Positions 1 through 8,285 of a stretch of DNA of 64,000 nt are shown one piece after another. The notes beneath the pieces were generated by a model. The model made no database searches. It had not been told where the DNA came from and worked only from the letters and a program-made list of their open reading frames with translations. Position 1 is the first letter of the stretch, and each line of letters starts with the position of its first letter. The position numbers were made by a program, and so were the translations under genes. This DNA is from Chroococcidiopsis sp. CCMEE 29 (GTDB taxonomy: Bacteria; Cyanobacteriota; Cyanobacteriia; Cyanobacteriales; Chroococcidiopsidaceae): positions 5,597,001-5,661,000 of the forward strand of contig NZ_CP083761.1 of the NCBI RefSeq assembly GCF_023558375.1. The letters run 5' to 3'.

Positions 1-61
1 AGAACAGAAGTTTTTTCTTCACTTGTCTAATATCAATTCCACTCTTTCCTGACGCACGACC
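1..61 (-). mobile_element. IS1-type element, 5' terminal fragment running off the window
   Basis: These 61 bases match 2685-2745 with only two mismatches. In that second copy they form the leader and outer end upstream of a recognisable IS1-type transposase on the minus strand. The element here therefore has the same orientation; its outer end lies near base 61 and its transposase lies to the left of the window. No coding part is visible. IS1-family membership is inferred from the second copy. Confidence 0.7.
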
Positions 62-127
62 CTAACTTACTTTGTTGTGCAGCGTGATTGGCTAAAGTCG
101 AGCCTATTGTTTGCTGATAATTTCTCC

Positions 128-1000
128 TCACTGATAAATCCTCTGGACAGATCTTCTGCCGTAGAAAATGGCAAGAATGGCTGTGGCGTACGCAACTAAG
201 CTGTAAACGGCAGCAGGAACAGCCATATCGGGATTATTTAACAGTCCGGCAGTAATTGCGATCGCTAGCGTAGCATTTTGAATTCCCACCTCGATTGCAA
301 TACAGATCCGTTGAGCAAATTTCAGGTTAAACAGCTTACCAAACCAAAATCCGATCGCCATTGAGATCGTATTGAGCAGTACTACCCCAATCCCTACTTG
401 AGCGATAAAGCTGGGTATGCGATTCCACTCACGAATGATGATTGCCAGGATAATTAAAGCGAGGAAGGCAATGGCAAGACGGTTCGCGGTCTTCTCTAGT
501 CGGCGGGCTAAGTCGGGAAACTGTTGCCGGATTAACATTCCCAAACCAATTGGCACTAGAGCGATTGCGAAAATTTGCAGCATGGTTTGCCCGATTGGTA
601 ACGCGATCGCAGCATTTTGTCCGGCAAAATATTGCAGTGACAGATTTGTAAATATGGGAATCGTGAATACGGTAATGGTGCTACTCAAAGCCGTTAGAGT
701 AACAGAAAGGGCGACATCTCCTTTCGCTAAATAAGTAATCATGTTTGAAGAGGGTCCGCCTGGACAGAGAGCCAGTACCATTAACCCCACTGCAATTTCT
801 GGTTGCATGGGCACGAGCAAAACAACAAGAAAGCCAACGATAGGGAGAAAGAGCAATTGACTGATCAGACCAATGGCGACAGCTTTGGGATAGCGGGTCA
901 CTCGTTTAAAGTCTTCTGGCAGAAGGGTTAGTCCCATGCCTAGCATCACGATCGCTAGACCTATCGGTAAAAGGACGGCAGTAAAAAAGTTGGCTTGCAT
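128..1000 (-). CDS. Bile acid:sodium symporter family (BASS) transporter
   Basis: The 290-residue product is almost wholly hydrophobic, with eight to ten predicted membrane helices, the usual size for the BASS/SBF family. It has the family's small-residue-rich segments: CPGGPSSNMITYLAKGD around residues 79-95, and the paired EVGIQNATLAIAI segment around 237-249. In BASS proteins these regions form the crossed helices that bind sodium and an organic anion. In cyanobacteria this fold includes sodium-dependent organic-acid carriers and bicarbonate-related SbtA relatives; the substrate here cannot be told. The gene stands alone, between an IS1 end and a chimeric gene remnant, with no partner to suggest a role. 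The start gives a typical N-terminus, and no frame damage is seen. Confidence 0.9.
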   Translation of the reverse strand: MQANFFTAVLLPIGLAIVMLGMGLTLLPEDFKRVTRYPKAVAIGLISQLLFLPIVGFLVVLLVPMQPEIAVGLMVLALCPGGPSSNMITYLAKGDVALSVTLTALSSTITVFTIPIFTNLSLQYFAGQNAAIALPIGQTMLQIFAIALVPIGLGMLIRQQFPDLARRLEKTANRLAIAFLALIILAIIIREWNRIPSFIAQVGIGVVLLNTISMAIGFWFGKLFNLKFAQRICIAIEVGIQNATLAIAITAGLLNNPDMAVPAAVYSLVAYATAILAIFYGRRSVQRIYQ

Positions 1001-1022
1001 AGATTAAGCTAAGTTTATTTCT

Positions 1023-1271
1023 TCAATAATGGCTTTTTTGTCGTTTTCCAGTCATCACCATTCGCACCCCGCCTCTAGGAGCAAGAGTAAACCCACGACG
1101 AGGTTTCATTTTAAGGAGTTTATCCTCTGCTAAGACAAGCTGATACTGAGATAAAATCTTTGCCAGGACTAGTTTCATTTGGTAATACCCACGGATGAAA
1201 CGTTTCGCCTGTAGCCAAACATCTTCCGCGCTCCTTCTGCTTTGGAGCATTAGGGGCAAAGAGGATACCAA
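1023..1271 (-). pseudogene. Chimeric remnant: IS630 transposase tail joined to a cytochrome P450 C-terminus
   Basis: The open frame joins two unrelated pieces. Residues about 12-31 ([15 protein letters not shown]) match the C-terminal part of the IS630 transposase at 6427-6948 ([15 protein letters not shown]). From residue 32 (base 1178 downward) the sequence is that of a cytochrome P450 C-terminus: [14 protein letters not shown], then [15 protein letters not shown], the last beta strands after the heme-binding loop. The heme Cys loop and all upstream P450 domains are missing. The P450 gene was evidently cut by an IS630-type insertion or an associated deletion. It is unlikely to be functional. 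Confidence 0.7.
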
Positions 1272-1363
1272 TAAATGCTCACCTATCAGGTAGGACTGCT
1301 ATAGAATCTCGTAAAATGTTTTGCACTTGCCAACAGGATATATGAACGACTTATGCACGAGGT

Positions 1364-1669
1364 CTAATCTTTTGAAATCAACTCTTTAAATGAATTTGTG
1401 CCTACCTCTTGCACTGACCGATAAATTTCTGAAGCTTGACTACACATAGCAGCAACTAATAAAGCTAGAGTTGCTAAAACTCCGAACAAGACTACCTTAC
1501 TCGTAGAGTTAGATTCCTTCTCTGCAATCGGTTGTTTGACATCTGCTTGGATTTCCTCTTGAATAATTGAACTCCAATCACTTCCACTTTGCAACCATAA
1601 ACTTATCAAGTTGAGGTCATCTAGGGACTCATATTTAGTTGTAGGTTTGTTGGTATTTTTATCTAACAT
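1364..1669 (-). CDS. Small hypothetical membrane protein
   Basis: A 101-residue protein of no recognised family. Residues 1-56 are polar and acidic. Residues 59-76 (VVLFGVLATLALLVAAMC) form a single likely membrane helix, followed by a short polar tail, suggesting a single-pass protein with a cytoplasmic N-terminal domain. The upstream sequence has an AGGAGA-type ribosome site about 6 bases before ATG, which supports the start. A palindrome lies about 100 bases upstream (1770-1786). The neighbours do not suggest a function. Confidence 0.55.
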   Translation of the reverse strand: MLDKNTNKPTTKYESLDDLNLISLWLQSGSDWSSIIQEEIQADVKQPIAEKESNSTSKVVLFGVLATLALLVAAMCSQASEIYRSVQEVGTNSFKELISKD

Positions 1670-1769
1670 CGATTTCTCCTGTTTTCACTGTGAATTAACA
1701 AATTTCTACAGGGTAGCCAAGAACTTATCTTTGGATCTTATCACCTTTGCTATCCAGCCTTTGATATGA

Positions 1770-1786
1770 ATTCAGAATTTCTGAAT
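1770..1786. promoter_or_regulatory. 17-bp palindrome, possible operator
   Basis: ATTCAGAATTTCTGAAT is a palindrome with perfect 8-base arms around a single central base. It lies about 100 bases upstream of the small membrane-protein gene that ends at 1364. It is too short for a terminator and has no adjacent U tract. A dimeric regulator site is possible, but no regulator gene adjoins it. Confidence 0.3.
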
Positions 1787-1913
1787 AGGAAACTGTAGTC
1801 TCAGATATCAACTCAAACATTGAAGGCTCAAAGCGCTTGGGAAATAATAGGAAAACATCCAAATACGTTTAAGAAGCTAATACGATGACTGCGCCTTAAG
1901 TTCAAATTGAGTC

Positions 1914-2117
1914 ATGAAACAGTTAAGGTTAGAGTGTACTCGTAGAACATACCTTGATGACGAAGAAGTTTTATGGCTTTTACCCCTTTTTCTAGTTAAA
2001 AAGTTTCATGGGATGACTCATCCAAATTTTACATTTTGGCTGCATGATGCAGTACTTACAGATATATCAATGAAAGTGATTAAAGGAATTCGTAACTTCT
2101 TCGGGCGAAGGTTCTGA
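1914..2117 (+). CDS. Hypothetical short ORF ending in the IS1 remnant
   Basis: A 67-codon frame not matched to any family. It holds the word DDEEVLWLLPLFLVKKFHGM and a tryptophan/histidine-rich middle. Its last codons run into sequence that, on the other strand, encodes the end of the decayed IS1 transposase, so any original gene was probably truncated. There is no clear ribosome-binding site. It may equally be a chance frame. Confidence 0.25.
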   Translation: MKQLRLECTRRTYLDDEEVLWLLPLFLVKKFHGMTHPNFTFWLHDAVLTDISMKVIKGIRNFFGRRF

Positions 2118-2745
2118 AGTTAGGTCTGCCCGTTGAGCCGCCGTAGTATCTAAACGAGAATGTACCCAAATCCAGTTGAAGTAGCCAATTACCAAACGTA
2201 AAGTGGTTTTCGTCTGTTCCCACACCTTGACAAATTTGTTTTGTCGCCGATGTCATCGGCCCGTCTGCTGTCGTAGGATATCGTTGGTTCGCGGCAACGA
2301 GTTCTTCGGGCAAGCATTGCCGTTGTTTTTTTCCACAACCGACCAGATTTCGTCGGCAGCAATGGCATCCGTATCGACAGCTTGTACTTGGGCGTTGTGA
2401 ACCAGTTGTGCTTTTTGACTGGCAGCTCGAATCAGGCTAACTCCTGTGTTGTAGGACAATCCACTAATTCGACTAATCCCACGCAAACTAGTTGCTTCGC
2501 AATGCGAGTGCAAAACAATCCGAACTTCCTCAGAGCTTACTTGCCGCCGATAGTAAATCGTGTCAAAAGTATCGCTGAATGTTTGCTTGCAGTTCGGGCA
2601 ACAGTAGCGTTGGCTACCCGAACTTGTAATACCCGTGTTTATAGGTCTTATCGTGGCTGCATAGTGGACAAGGCATTGCTTCTTAGAACAGAAGTTTTTT
2701 CTTCACTTGTCTAATATCAATTCCACCCTTTCCTAACGCACGACC
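2080..2745 (-). pseudogene. Decayed IS1-family transposase and element end
   Basis: The minus-strand CDS starts at ATG 2676 with the zinc-finger-like N-terminus typical of IS1 transposases (MPCPLCSHDKTYKHGYY), followed after a frameshift by CCPNCKQTF. Three lesions are visible. One extra G near 2617 shifts the frame. An internal deletion near 2295 joins CPKNSL directly to PRTNDILRQQTGR, removing roughly 100 residues including most of the catalytic core. A TGA at about 2250 replaces the Trp after QQTGR; beyond it, HRRQNKFVKVWEQTK continues in the same frame. Bases 2685-2745 form the outer end shared with window positions 1-61. The element cannot encode a transposase. Confidence 0.8.
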
Positions 2746-2988
2746 AAGTATCTTGACCAAAACGGTCTAAGCCAAAGCGGTGCTTTGCGATCCCAGCGAG
2801 CACATGGTATTGAAGTTCACCCTATGTTCTTTCGTTATTAAGCTCTCATGTTAATCTCTATTTGTGACTGCTCTTAATGAATTTTTCGAGGTGCCATAGA
2901 GAAATTGTGGGAGTTCATATTGGCAGAACTAATTTTCGGAGTTGCTGCATAAGAGCTAATTGATACGAAAGCTCTGTTCTTCAATAGT

Positions 2989-3056
2989 TGGTAGTGCTAA
3001 ACAAGTAATGATGAATTAACAAGTAATGATGAATTGTAGGAATGGATGAAATACCA
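2989..3056 (+). repeat. Solo end of a second IS1-type element with an 18-bp tandem duplication
   Basis: GGTAGTGCTAAACAAGTAATG and the following bases up to ATACCAAA recur at 13859-13913, where they lead into an IS1-type transposase start. Here no transposase follows. Bases 3001-3018 are repeated with one difference at 3019-3036, making an 18-bp tandem duplication inside the end. The remaining sequence between 2746 and 3141 shows no gene. Confidence 0.6.
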
Positions 3057-3141
3057 AAGAAAGCGTAACAAATCAGGATGCTGTTTACCACTTTTATGTT
3101 AGGATAGTTCTAGAGATTGAACAGCATGGGGAGCCTTCACT

Positions 3142-3896
3142 GTGGAGTACGAGTTGCGCATCATTGTAGAGAAGGTTGCAGTTTCCAGTCAAGAAGTAGT
3201 TAAGCGCGACACACTGAAAATCTACGATGTCAAACGCCCAGAATCAATCTTAATTTAGGATTGCGTCATGCCGAACAGATTTCTCTCCTCGAAAAAGTGC
3301 AAAACGCAGTATTGGTAGAACAATCTATCCTAATTGAGCCAGAAACGAAGGTATGTCCCAAGTGTGGTCAAAAGCTGAAGAAAAATGGTCATCGCACGTC
3401 CGAGTTACATGCTGTTTTTAGCAACCATGAAGTAAGTATCCAGAAACATAAATGTAAGAATCCAGTATGTAACTGGCAGAGTTCTCCGACAGTGACATCT
3501 TTATTTGGGACGAGTATTCATCCTGACTTGGCTAAACTTTAGTGCGAACAAGGAGCCTTGTACAGTTATCGAGAAGCTGAAAATAATTTAGAGAGAATTA
3601 ATTGTAAACCTCGTGAAATTAATAACCATACTCAAGTCAAACGCATCACTAGTCAAGTTGGAGAAGTTTTAGCGACTCAGAATTTTCAAATGCCTGCTGA
3701 GCCAGAATGTGCGGCTCCAGCTACTGAATTAATTGTACAAGTAGATGGCGGGCATATCCCGACGGCTGAGAGACAGAAACGGAGCTTTGAAGCACTGGCA
3801 GCCATTGTCTACAAACCAGAGAACATTAAAGAGATTGATAGAAACCATAGGCGGATAGTTGATAAAACCTGTGTCTCCTCAGACGAGCCAGACTAG
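3142..3896 (+). pseudogene. ISKra4-family transposase remnant (first copy)
   Basis: Three collinear frames make up the N-terminal half of an ISKra4-type transposase. From 3142 the frame reads EYELRIIVEKVAV and onward to KRPESIL. A one-base deletion near 3252 then moves the frame to NLGLRHAEQISLLEKVQ, which continues with the zinc ribbon CPKCGQKLKKNGHRT (ORF 3261-3542). After a stop at 3540, homology resumes at about 3558 through the catalytic-domain start LIVQVDGGHIPTAE. Homology ends at DKTCV near 3880, so the second half of the enzyme is absent. It is a dead copy, distinct from the ISKra4 copies at 5264 and 30167. Confidence 0.75.
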
Positions 3897-3948
3897 TTAA
3901 AAACTATCAAAATAATTGACATATTGGCACAGATCTTCGGAGGATAGC

Positions 3949-4047
3949 TTGCAGCCAGATTACGTGCTAGATGGGCAGCGGTTCGACACGCTGGAGGAGT
4001 TTTACGCGCCCAGTCGGATAATAGAGACTGAAAAGACTGTAGTGTAA
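3949..4047 (+). other. Short ORF resembling a barstar N-terminus
   Basis: A TTG-started frame of 32 codons with GGAGGA just upstream. Its first half, YVLDGQRFDTLEEFY, resembles the N-terminal strand and helix of barstar-family ribonuclease inhibitors. The frame then loses resemblance and stops, so at best this is a stub. The assignment rests on one short motif. Confidence 0.25.
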
Positions 4048-4078
4048 ACAATTACAGTCGATCCTGAAGATTAACCCT

Positions 4079-4198
4079 TTATTCCCCTGCAGCCCAGTGC
4101 TCGCGCCAGATATCTGCATCCATATACTGTACGCTTGCCCTCATTGCGGCTTTTTCGTCTTCGGGGCGATCCCCGATATACCAGAGCCTTTCTCGCAG
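4079..4198 (-). pseudogene. HAD-family phosphatase C-terminal fragment
   Basis: The 39 codons before a TAA read WYIGDRPEDEKAAMRA, then YMDADIWREHWAAGE. GDRPEDE followed by an alanine-rich helix is the HAD motif IV loop (acidic pair binding magnesium) and adjoining helix. A stop lies directly upstream in frame, so only the tail of the gene survives. It lies just downstream of, and on the same strand as, the intact HAD gene at 4215-4904, but it is a different sequence. Confidence 0.45.
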
Positions 4199-4214
4199 TT
4201 ATTGCCGCTGGAGA

Positions 4215-4904
4215 CTACTTGAGTGGAGACTCGTCGTAGTGTGCCAGCAGATCACCTATATCTTGGTAGATGGCAATGCACCCTGCCTGACGTAAGTTTT
4301 CTGCTGAGAAACCACCAGAAAGTACACCAATCGTGCGCAGGTTCACCTTGCCTGCAGCTTCTGCGTCATAGGGTGTATCGCCCACAACAATCACATGATT
4401 GGGAGCAATGTCACCTAACTTATCCAGCGTGACAAAGAAGATATCCGGCTCTGGCTTAGACGATGCCACTTCAGTGGTAGTGGTTGCAGCATCGACCAGA
4501 TCTTCAACATTCATGATCTGTTTGTAGGTTGCCACATCGTCCTTTGTAGCAGAGGAAGCCAGAGCGATCCGTTTGCCGTCTGCTTTGATTCGCAAGAATA
4601 ACTCACGCACTTGAGGAAAAGCTTTTATCCGGGAATGATATTCACGCTTGTAGAGTTCCCTGCGGTAATCTCGCATCCGTTCGCCTTTAGTGGGGCTTTG
4701 ACCATCATCTGATTCATTGAGTTGTTCAAGCGAGAAAAAGACTGGCATTAACTTGTCACTCCCTTTACCGATCTGGGAGCGGATCTGCTTATAAGGAATC
4801 TGATGACCAAAGTGTTGGAAGGTTCTCTCCCATGACTGCGCGTGAAAGTCAACAGTATCAACCAGTGTTCCGTCAATATCGAAAATTACAGCTTCGAGCA
4901 CCAA
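4215..4904 (-). CDS. HAD-superfamily hydrolase (phosphoglycolate phosphatase/beta-phosphoglucomutase type)
   Basis: The 229-residue protein carries all four HAD motifs. Motif I is FDIDGTLVDT (residues 8-17, nucleophile Asp). Motif II is LASSAT (about 114-119). The motif III Lys lies in SSKPEPDIF (about 148-156). Motif IV is VGDTPYDAEAA (about 174-184). A helical cap lies between residues 20 and 90, marking subfamily I. Members dephosphorylate small sugar or glycolate phosphates in the cytoplasm; the substrate cannot be deduced. A start at 4904 places motif I at the usual distance. The gene is complete and alone among transposon remnants. Confidence 0.88.
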   Translation of the reverse strand: MVLEAVIFDIDGTLVDTVDFHAQSWERTFQHFGHQIPYKQIRSQIGKGSDKLMPVFFSLEQLNESDDGQSPTKGERMRDYRRELYKREYHSRIKAFPQVRELFLRIKADGKRIALASSATKDDVATYKQIMNVEDLVDAATTTTEVASSKPEPDIFFVTLDKLGDIAPNHVIVVGDTPYDAEAAGKVNLRTIGVLSGGFSAENLRQAGCIAIYQDIGDLLAHYDESPLK

Positions 4905-5263
4905 TTGCTTACCCTGATATTAAGTAGTAAAACGTTGATCTACATTGCAGCAGAATTAGCAGTAGAAATGTTCTTCCAAAAGTTGGGTATCGTGACGTGA
5001 GGGGGACGGAAAATGTACACAAAAAACTTGAAATCCTACTGTCAAGGGTTTTAATCGGAGCACTCGTGGCTTAACGCGCGTGCCATTCGGGGTAGTGAGC
5101 AATCGCCTTATCCGCCCCTTTGATAATTTTTCCACCTGTAAATTATCCGTTGATGTCGGTAAACTGAGAGAACAGCTCTAAAAGGGTAGGAGCGAACGGC
5201 AGCAGGAGTTAAGTATGAGAGCAAAAGTGGAAATTGTGATTCGCTCTGGAAGCAGGGAATATC
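4905..5263. other. Intergenic stretch without recognised features
   Basis: About 360 bases between the HAD gene start and the ISKra4 pseudogene. No ORF, RNA gene or convincing palindrome was found. The right part probably belongs to the 5' end of the ISKra4 element, whose terminus could not be located. Confidence 0.4.
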
Positions 5264-6418
5264 ATGAGCCAACTTGCTCCACATGAAATAGATTTAGGGA
5301 CTCAAAGCTTGGATGACATTGAGGGAGCAGTGGAGACATGGAAACGACAAGCACTGCCAGAAATAGAAGCCAGCTTGTTAACTGAGGCTCAAAAGCAGTT
5401 TACCCAAGAGATAAAAAAACCAGAAAGCCAGTTGTAACGGCACACGACTGGTGTGGATTAAGGCGTTACACGGAAAGTTCGTGTTCTGTTTACAAAAATA
5501 CCAATTTGATGCACGAGAAACAAACTATTTGACTTTAACAAACGAATTGCAAAAAGGCTATGTGAGTTCAAGATTGCAAGAGCTATGTAGCTACTATAGC
5601 AATCGTATGAGCTATGAAGAAGTAGCTCTTTTAGTGGAGCGAACCAGTAGAGAAAGGTTATTAAGTAACCGGAATATTGGGCAAATTGTAAGTGCTAAAG
5701 CCCTAGAAATTAGCCCAGAGATTTACAAAAGTACCAGAGCAACTTTAGCTGAAAATAACGATGATGTGCTCCCAGTGAATCCCATTGTAGATATTTACAA
5801 TCCTCAAGAAAAAGAAATTCTTGTATTTGATGATGGGATTCAAGGTCATTGCGTCAAAAAACCGAACGCCAAGAGGCAAAAGATGAAGATAAGAGCCAAA
5901 AGCATATAAGCAATAAAACTCCAGCTATTACTACAGATATTGTCATTCTACAAAAAGCGACTGCTGGATTTGAGTACATAGCCGCTCCTATTAATACACA
6001 AGGTGAAGATTTACTAAATTTAGCTCGTATTGTTAAAGCTAAAGTCATCCAAGAGTATGGAAGTCAAACTTTCCCATTAAATTTAGTAGCAATTACTGAT
6101 GGAGCCAGAACTATCCGTCATCGGTTTCTCACTATTTCTTGTGTAGCAGTTACCATCATTTTAGATTGGTATCACCTGAGCAAGAAGTTTCGAGAGATGA
6201 TGTCCATGATTGCTGCCAATAAGCTTGAGAAAGTAAAGCATTTAAAATTCTTACTAGCGCAATTATGGCAGGGCAATACTGCTATTGCTCTTGAATATTT
6301 GAAACACCAGCTTAAGGCTAGAAATCCCGATAAGTGGCACGAGTTGATTGGCTATTTGGAAAAACATCAACACGAAATTATCAACTACAAACGCCGGAGT
6401 CAAGCTGGTAAAACTATA
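5264..6418 (+). pseudogene. ISKra4-family transposase (second copy), frameshifted and cut by IS630
   Basis: The frame opens at ATG 5264 (MSQLAPHEIDLGTQSLDDIE) and runs to 5437. Homology then jumps frame near 5430-5480 (VTAHDWCGLRRYT, then GKFVFCLQKYQFDARETNY), continues to LVFDDGIQ near 5850, and shifts again to the frame holding ITDGARTIRHRF and ILDWYHLSKK. The last residues are RRSQAGKTI, just before the conserved GSGR segment of this family, where the IS630 at 6419 begins. The missing 3' part does not reappear beyond that IS630. It therefore has at least two frameshifts plus loss of the C-terminus. Confidence 0.75.
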
Positions 6419-7517
6419 TAGCGCTCCTAAATCAGTTGTGGGAAACAGGCATAGGTAAAAAGCTTTGGAAAGTCAAAGGTTTGGCGGTGAGTAACAAACT
6501 CAAATAGGAACTTAACGACATCAAACGATTTACACAAGTGGTAGTACTCTCGAATGAATCGCTTTGCCTGCAACCAAATATCTTCAATCGGGTTCTGCCT
6601 GGGATCATTTGGAGCAAAGCGAATGCAAGTGATTTTCCAGTTGGATTCATCAAGTCCTTGATTGAGCGATTCCAGGTAGGTTCTGACCTGTTGGGAGCGA
6701 TGGTAGGTGGCTCCATCCCAAATCAAGGCAATGCGGCTGTTGGGATATTGGCTGAGCAGATACTGGAGAAAGGCAATCGTGCCCTCGGAATTGCCAGCCG
6801 CCGCTGCTTGAATCAGGCACTGTGGGTGTAAACATTCACGGCCCCATAGTAAGTCTGCTTGCTGCATTCGTTCACGATAGGAACCTCGATGCGTTCGTCC
6901 GTTTTGCGCCACACATACCCACACAAGTCTCCCCACAGCAAATGGCATTCATCCTCAAACAAGACTATCAACTCTCCACAAAGGATTTCGTGCCGATGAG
7001 CCTCCAACCAAGCGCTAATCTCCTGTTTTTTTCTCTACCAACTCTGGGTCTGCCTTCGGATTTCGCTTTTGTGTTTTCTTCCAGCTAATCCCTGCTTGCT
7101 CAAACAACGTGTAGTAACTTTGCTTGGAGTCAAACACTACCTCATACTCCTGCTCAATGTACCCTTGCACTTCGGCAAGATTCCAGTAGTTCTTGCTCTT
7201 TAACCAGGTAATCACGGACTGCCGTTGCTCAGGTTCTAGATAACCGAGTGATCCAAGGTACCCCAGTTTCAACCCGGATACCCATAAGTGTTCGTATCGC
7301 CCAGTCCATTTGCTAATGAAGTCTGAACTCACCTCTAAACTTTCCCCAATTTCTCGATGCTTGTACCCTTTAAGAAACATCTCGACGGCTACCGCTCGCT
7401 TAAGTTCACGCGCATCTGGGTTGGAGTGAATGAATGAATTCAAGTCATCTAGCATAGAGCCATTCTCAGACGTGTTTTAATCCCCTCTAGATTCTCACAA
7501 CTGACTTGGGATTGCTA
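6419..7517 (-). mobile_element. IS630-family element inserted in ISKra4
   Basis: The ends form imperfect inverted repeats: TAGCGCTCCTAAATCAGTTG at the left, and TAGCAATCCCAAGTCAGTTG reading inward from the right. Each end is flanked by a TA dinucleotide (6417-6418 and 7518-7519), the target duplication expected for IS630. At 1.1 kb the element has the usual size. It lies inside the ISKra4 transposase gene, cutting it after codon ...GKTI. Confidence 0.85.
6427..7455 (-). pseudogene. IS630 transposase, frameshifted
   Basis: Three frames together give a full IS630 transposase. Codons from ATG 7455 encode the helix-turn-helix half, ending PELVEKKTGD. The next frame starts EISAWLEAHRHEI and holds the first DDE Asp (LFEDECHLLW). 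The last carries IALIWDGATYHRS and NPIEDIWLQAKRF, the second Asp and the Glu. The first switch lies at a run of seven A on the coding strand (7026-7032), where slippage by one base would join the frames; this may be natural for the family. The second, near 6826 (VNVYTHSA to CLIQAA), fits a simple one-base deletion, so this copy is probably dead. Confidence 0.8.
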
Positions 7518-7590
7518 TATCTTCCCCTGCCCGTTTCCCGCAACTTTCATTGGCTAAATCTTGCACGTAACATCAGACTACACGAAAGAT

Positions 7591-7812
7591 GGATTTCGTG
7601 GAATAGAAGACTCAAAGCATTGATTTATCGTTGGCTGGACGAACAAGTTTTGCCCACTTAATCAAAACTTATCAATTGAGCGCGACCCGTTCTACGAGAG
7701 AATCAGGTTTCCAGCTAGTTCAGATAATTTCTGCTTATGCTATCGCTGCTATCGCTGATTTCGGCTATAATTGGCTATCTTTGATGAGTCAATGATAGCA
7801 GGGTAAGCAGGG
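7591..7812 (+). promoter_or_regulatory. Control region of RHH gene, copy A, with GCTATC repeats
   Basis: This stretch is related to 13003-13217, for example GTGGAATAGAAGACTCAAAG here and GTGGAATAGACCGCTCAAAG there, followed in both by CATTGATTTATCGTT. Close to the gene lie tandem GCTATCGCT nonamers (7739-7756), GGCTAT at 7763 and 7773, and an inverted GATAGC at 7794-7799. TATAAT at 7766-7771 could be a -10 box inside this array. Repeats of this kind upstream of ribbon-helix-helix genes usually serve as autoregulatory operators or partition sites; that role is inferred. Confidence 0.55.
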
Positions 7813-8046
7813 ATGGCAGAGTCACCAATGGTTGGGGCGAGAGTTCCTCAGGATTGGCAGCAACAAATCCAGGCGATCGCCAACGCCTCTGGGCGCAAGG
7901 AGGAAGCCGAGGTAGTGCGGGAGGCTCTAGCTCAGTATCTAGGTAAAACCGATCTAGGTAGCGTCAAGGGAGAGATCGCTGATTTGCAGGACAGGGTATC
8001 TAGCCTAGAGCGGAAGCTGATAGGGCTAGGGCAACTCGTGGGATGA
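7813..8046 (+). CDS. Ribbon-helix-helix DNA-binding protein, copy A
   Basis: The 77-residue protein opens with MVGARVPQDWQQQIQAIA, a beta strand and helix typical of ribbon-helix-helix (CopG/Arc-like) repressors, followed by EVVREALAQYLG as the second helix. Residues 50-75 (LQDRVSSLERKLIGLG) form a short coiled coil that may add oligomerisation. It is about 70% identical to the protein at 13218-13442, which directly precedes a ParA gene. It carries one extra Glu (GRKEEAE against GRKEAE). The stop overlaps an ATGA as in the other copy, but the next codons (ATG AAC TTA TGA) end at once, so the ParA gene has been lost here. Probable role: plasmid-type partition adaptor or autoregulator. Confidence 0.75.
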   Translation: MAESPMVGARVPQDWQQQIQAIANASGRKEEAEVVREALAQYLGKTDLGSVKGEIADLQDRVSSLERKLIGLGQLVG

Positions 8047-8285
8047 ACTTATGAAGAGATACTTGCTATCGGGGTGACAGATAGTCTGCAAATTTTGCGG
8101 GCATGACTATTTCTCGCTAAGTCGCGCCCAACTGAATACAGGGGTTGCTGAATTCTTCAACCTTGCTTGGGCTAACGAGAGCCTACTTGGTGTGCGAACA
8201 GTGCGGTCACATCCATTGGTTTCGATGTATGTCCTTGGGATAACAAACTGACAGAATCCAACAACTGAATTGTAAGAATAATCTT

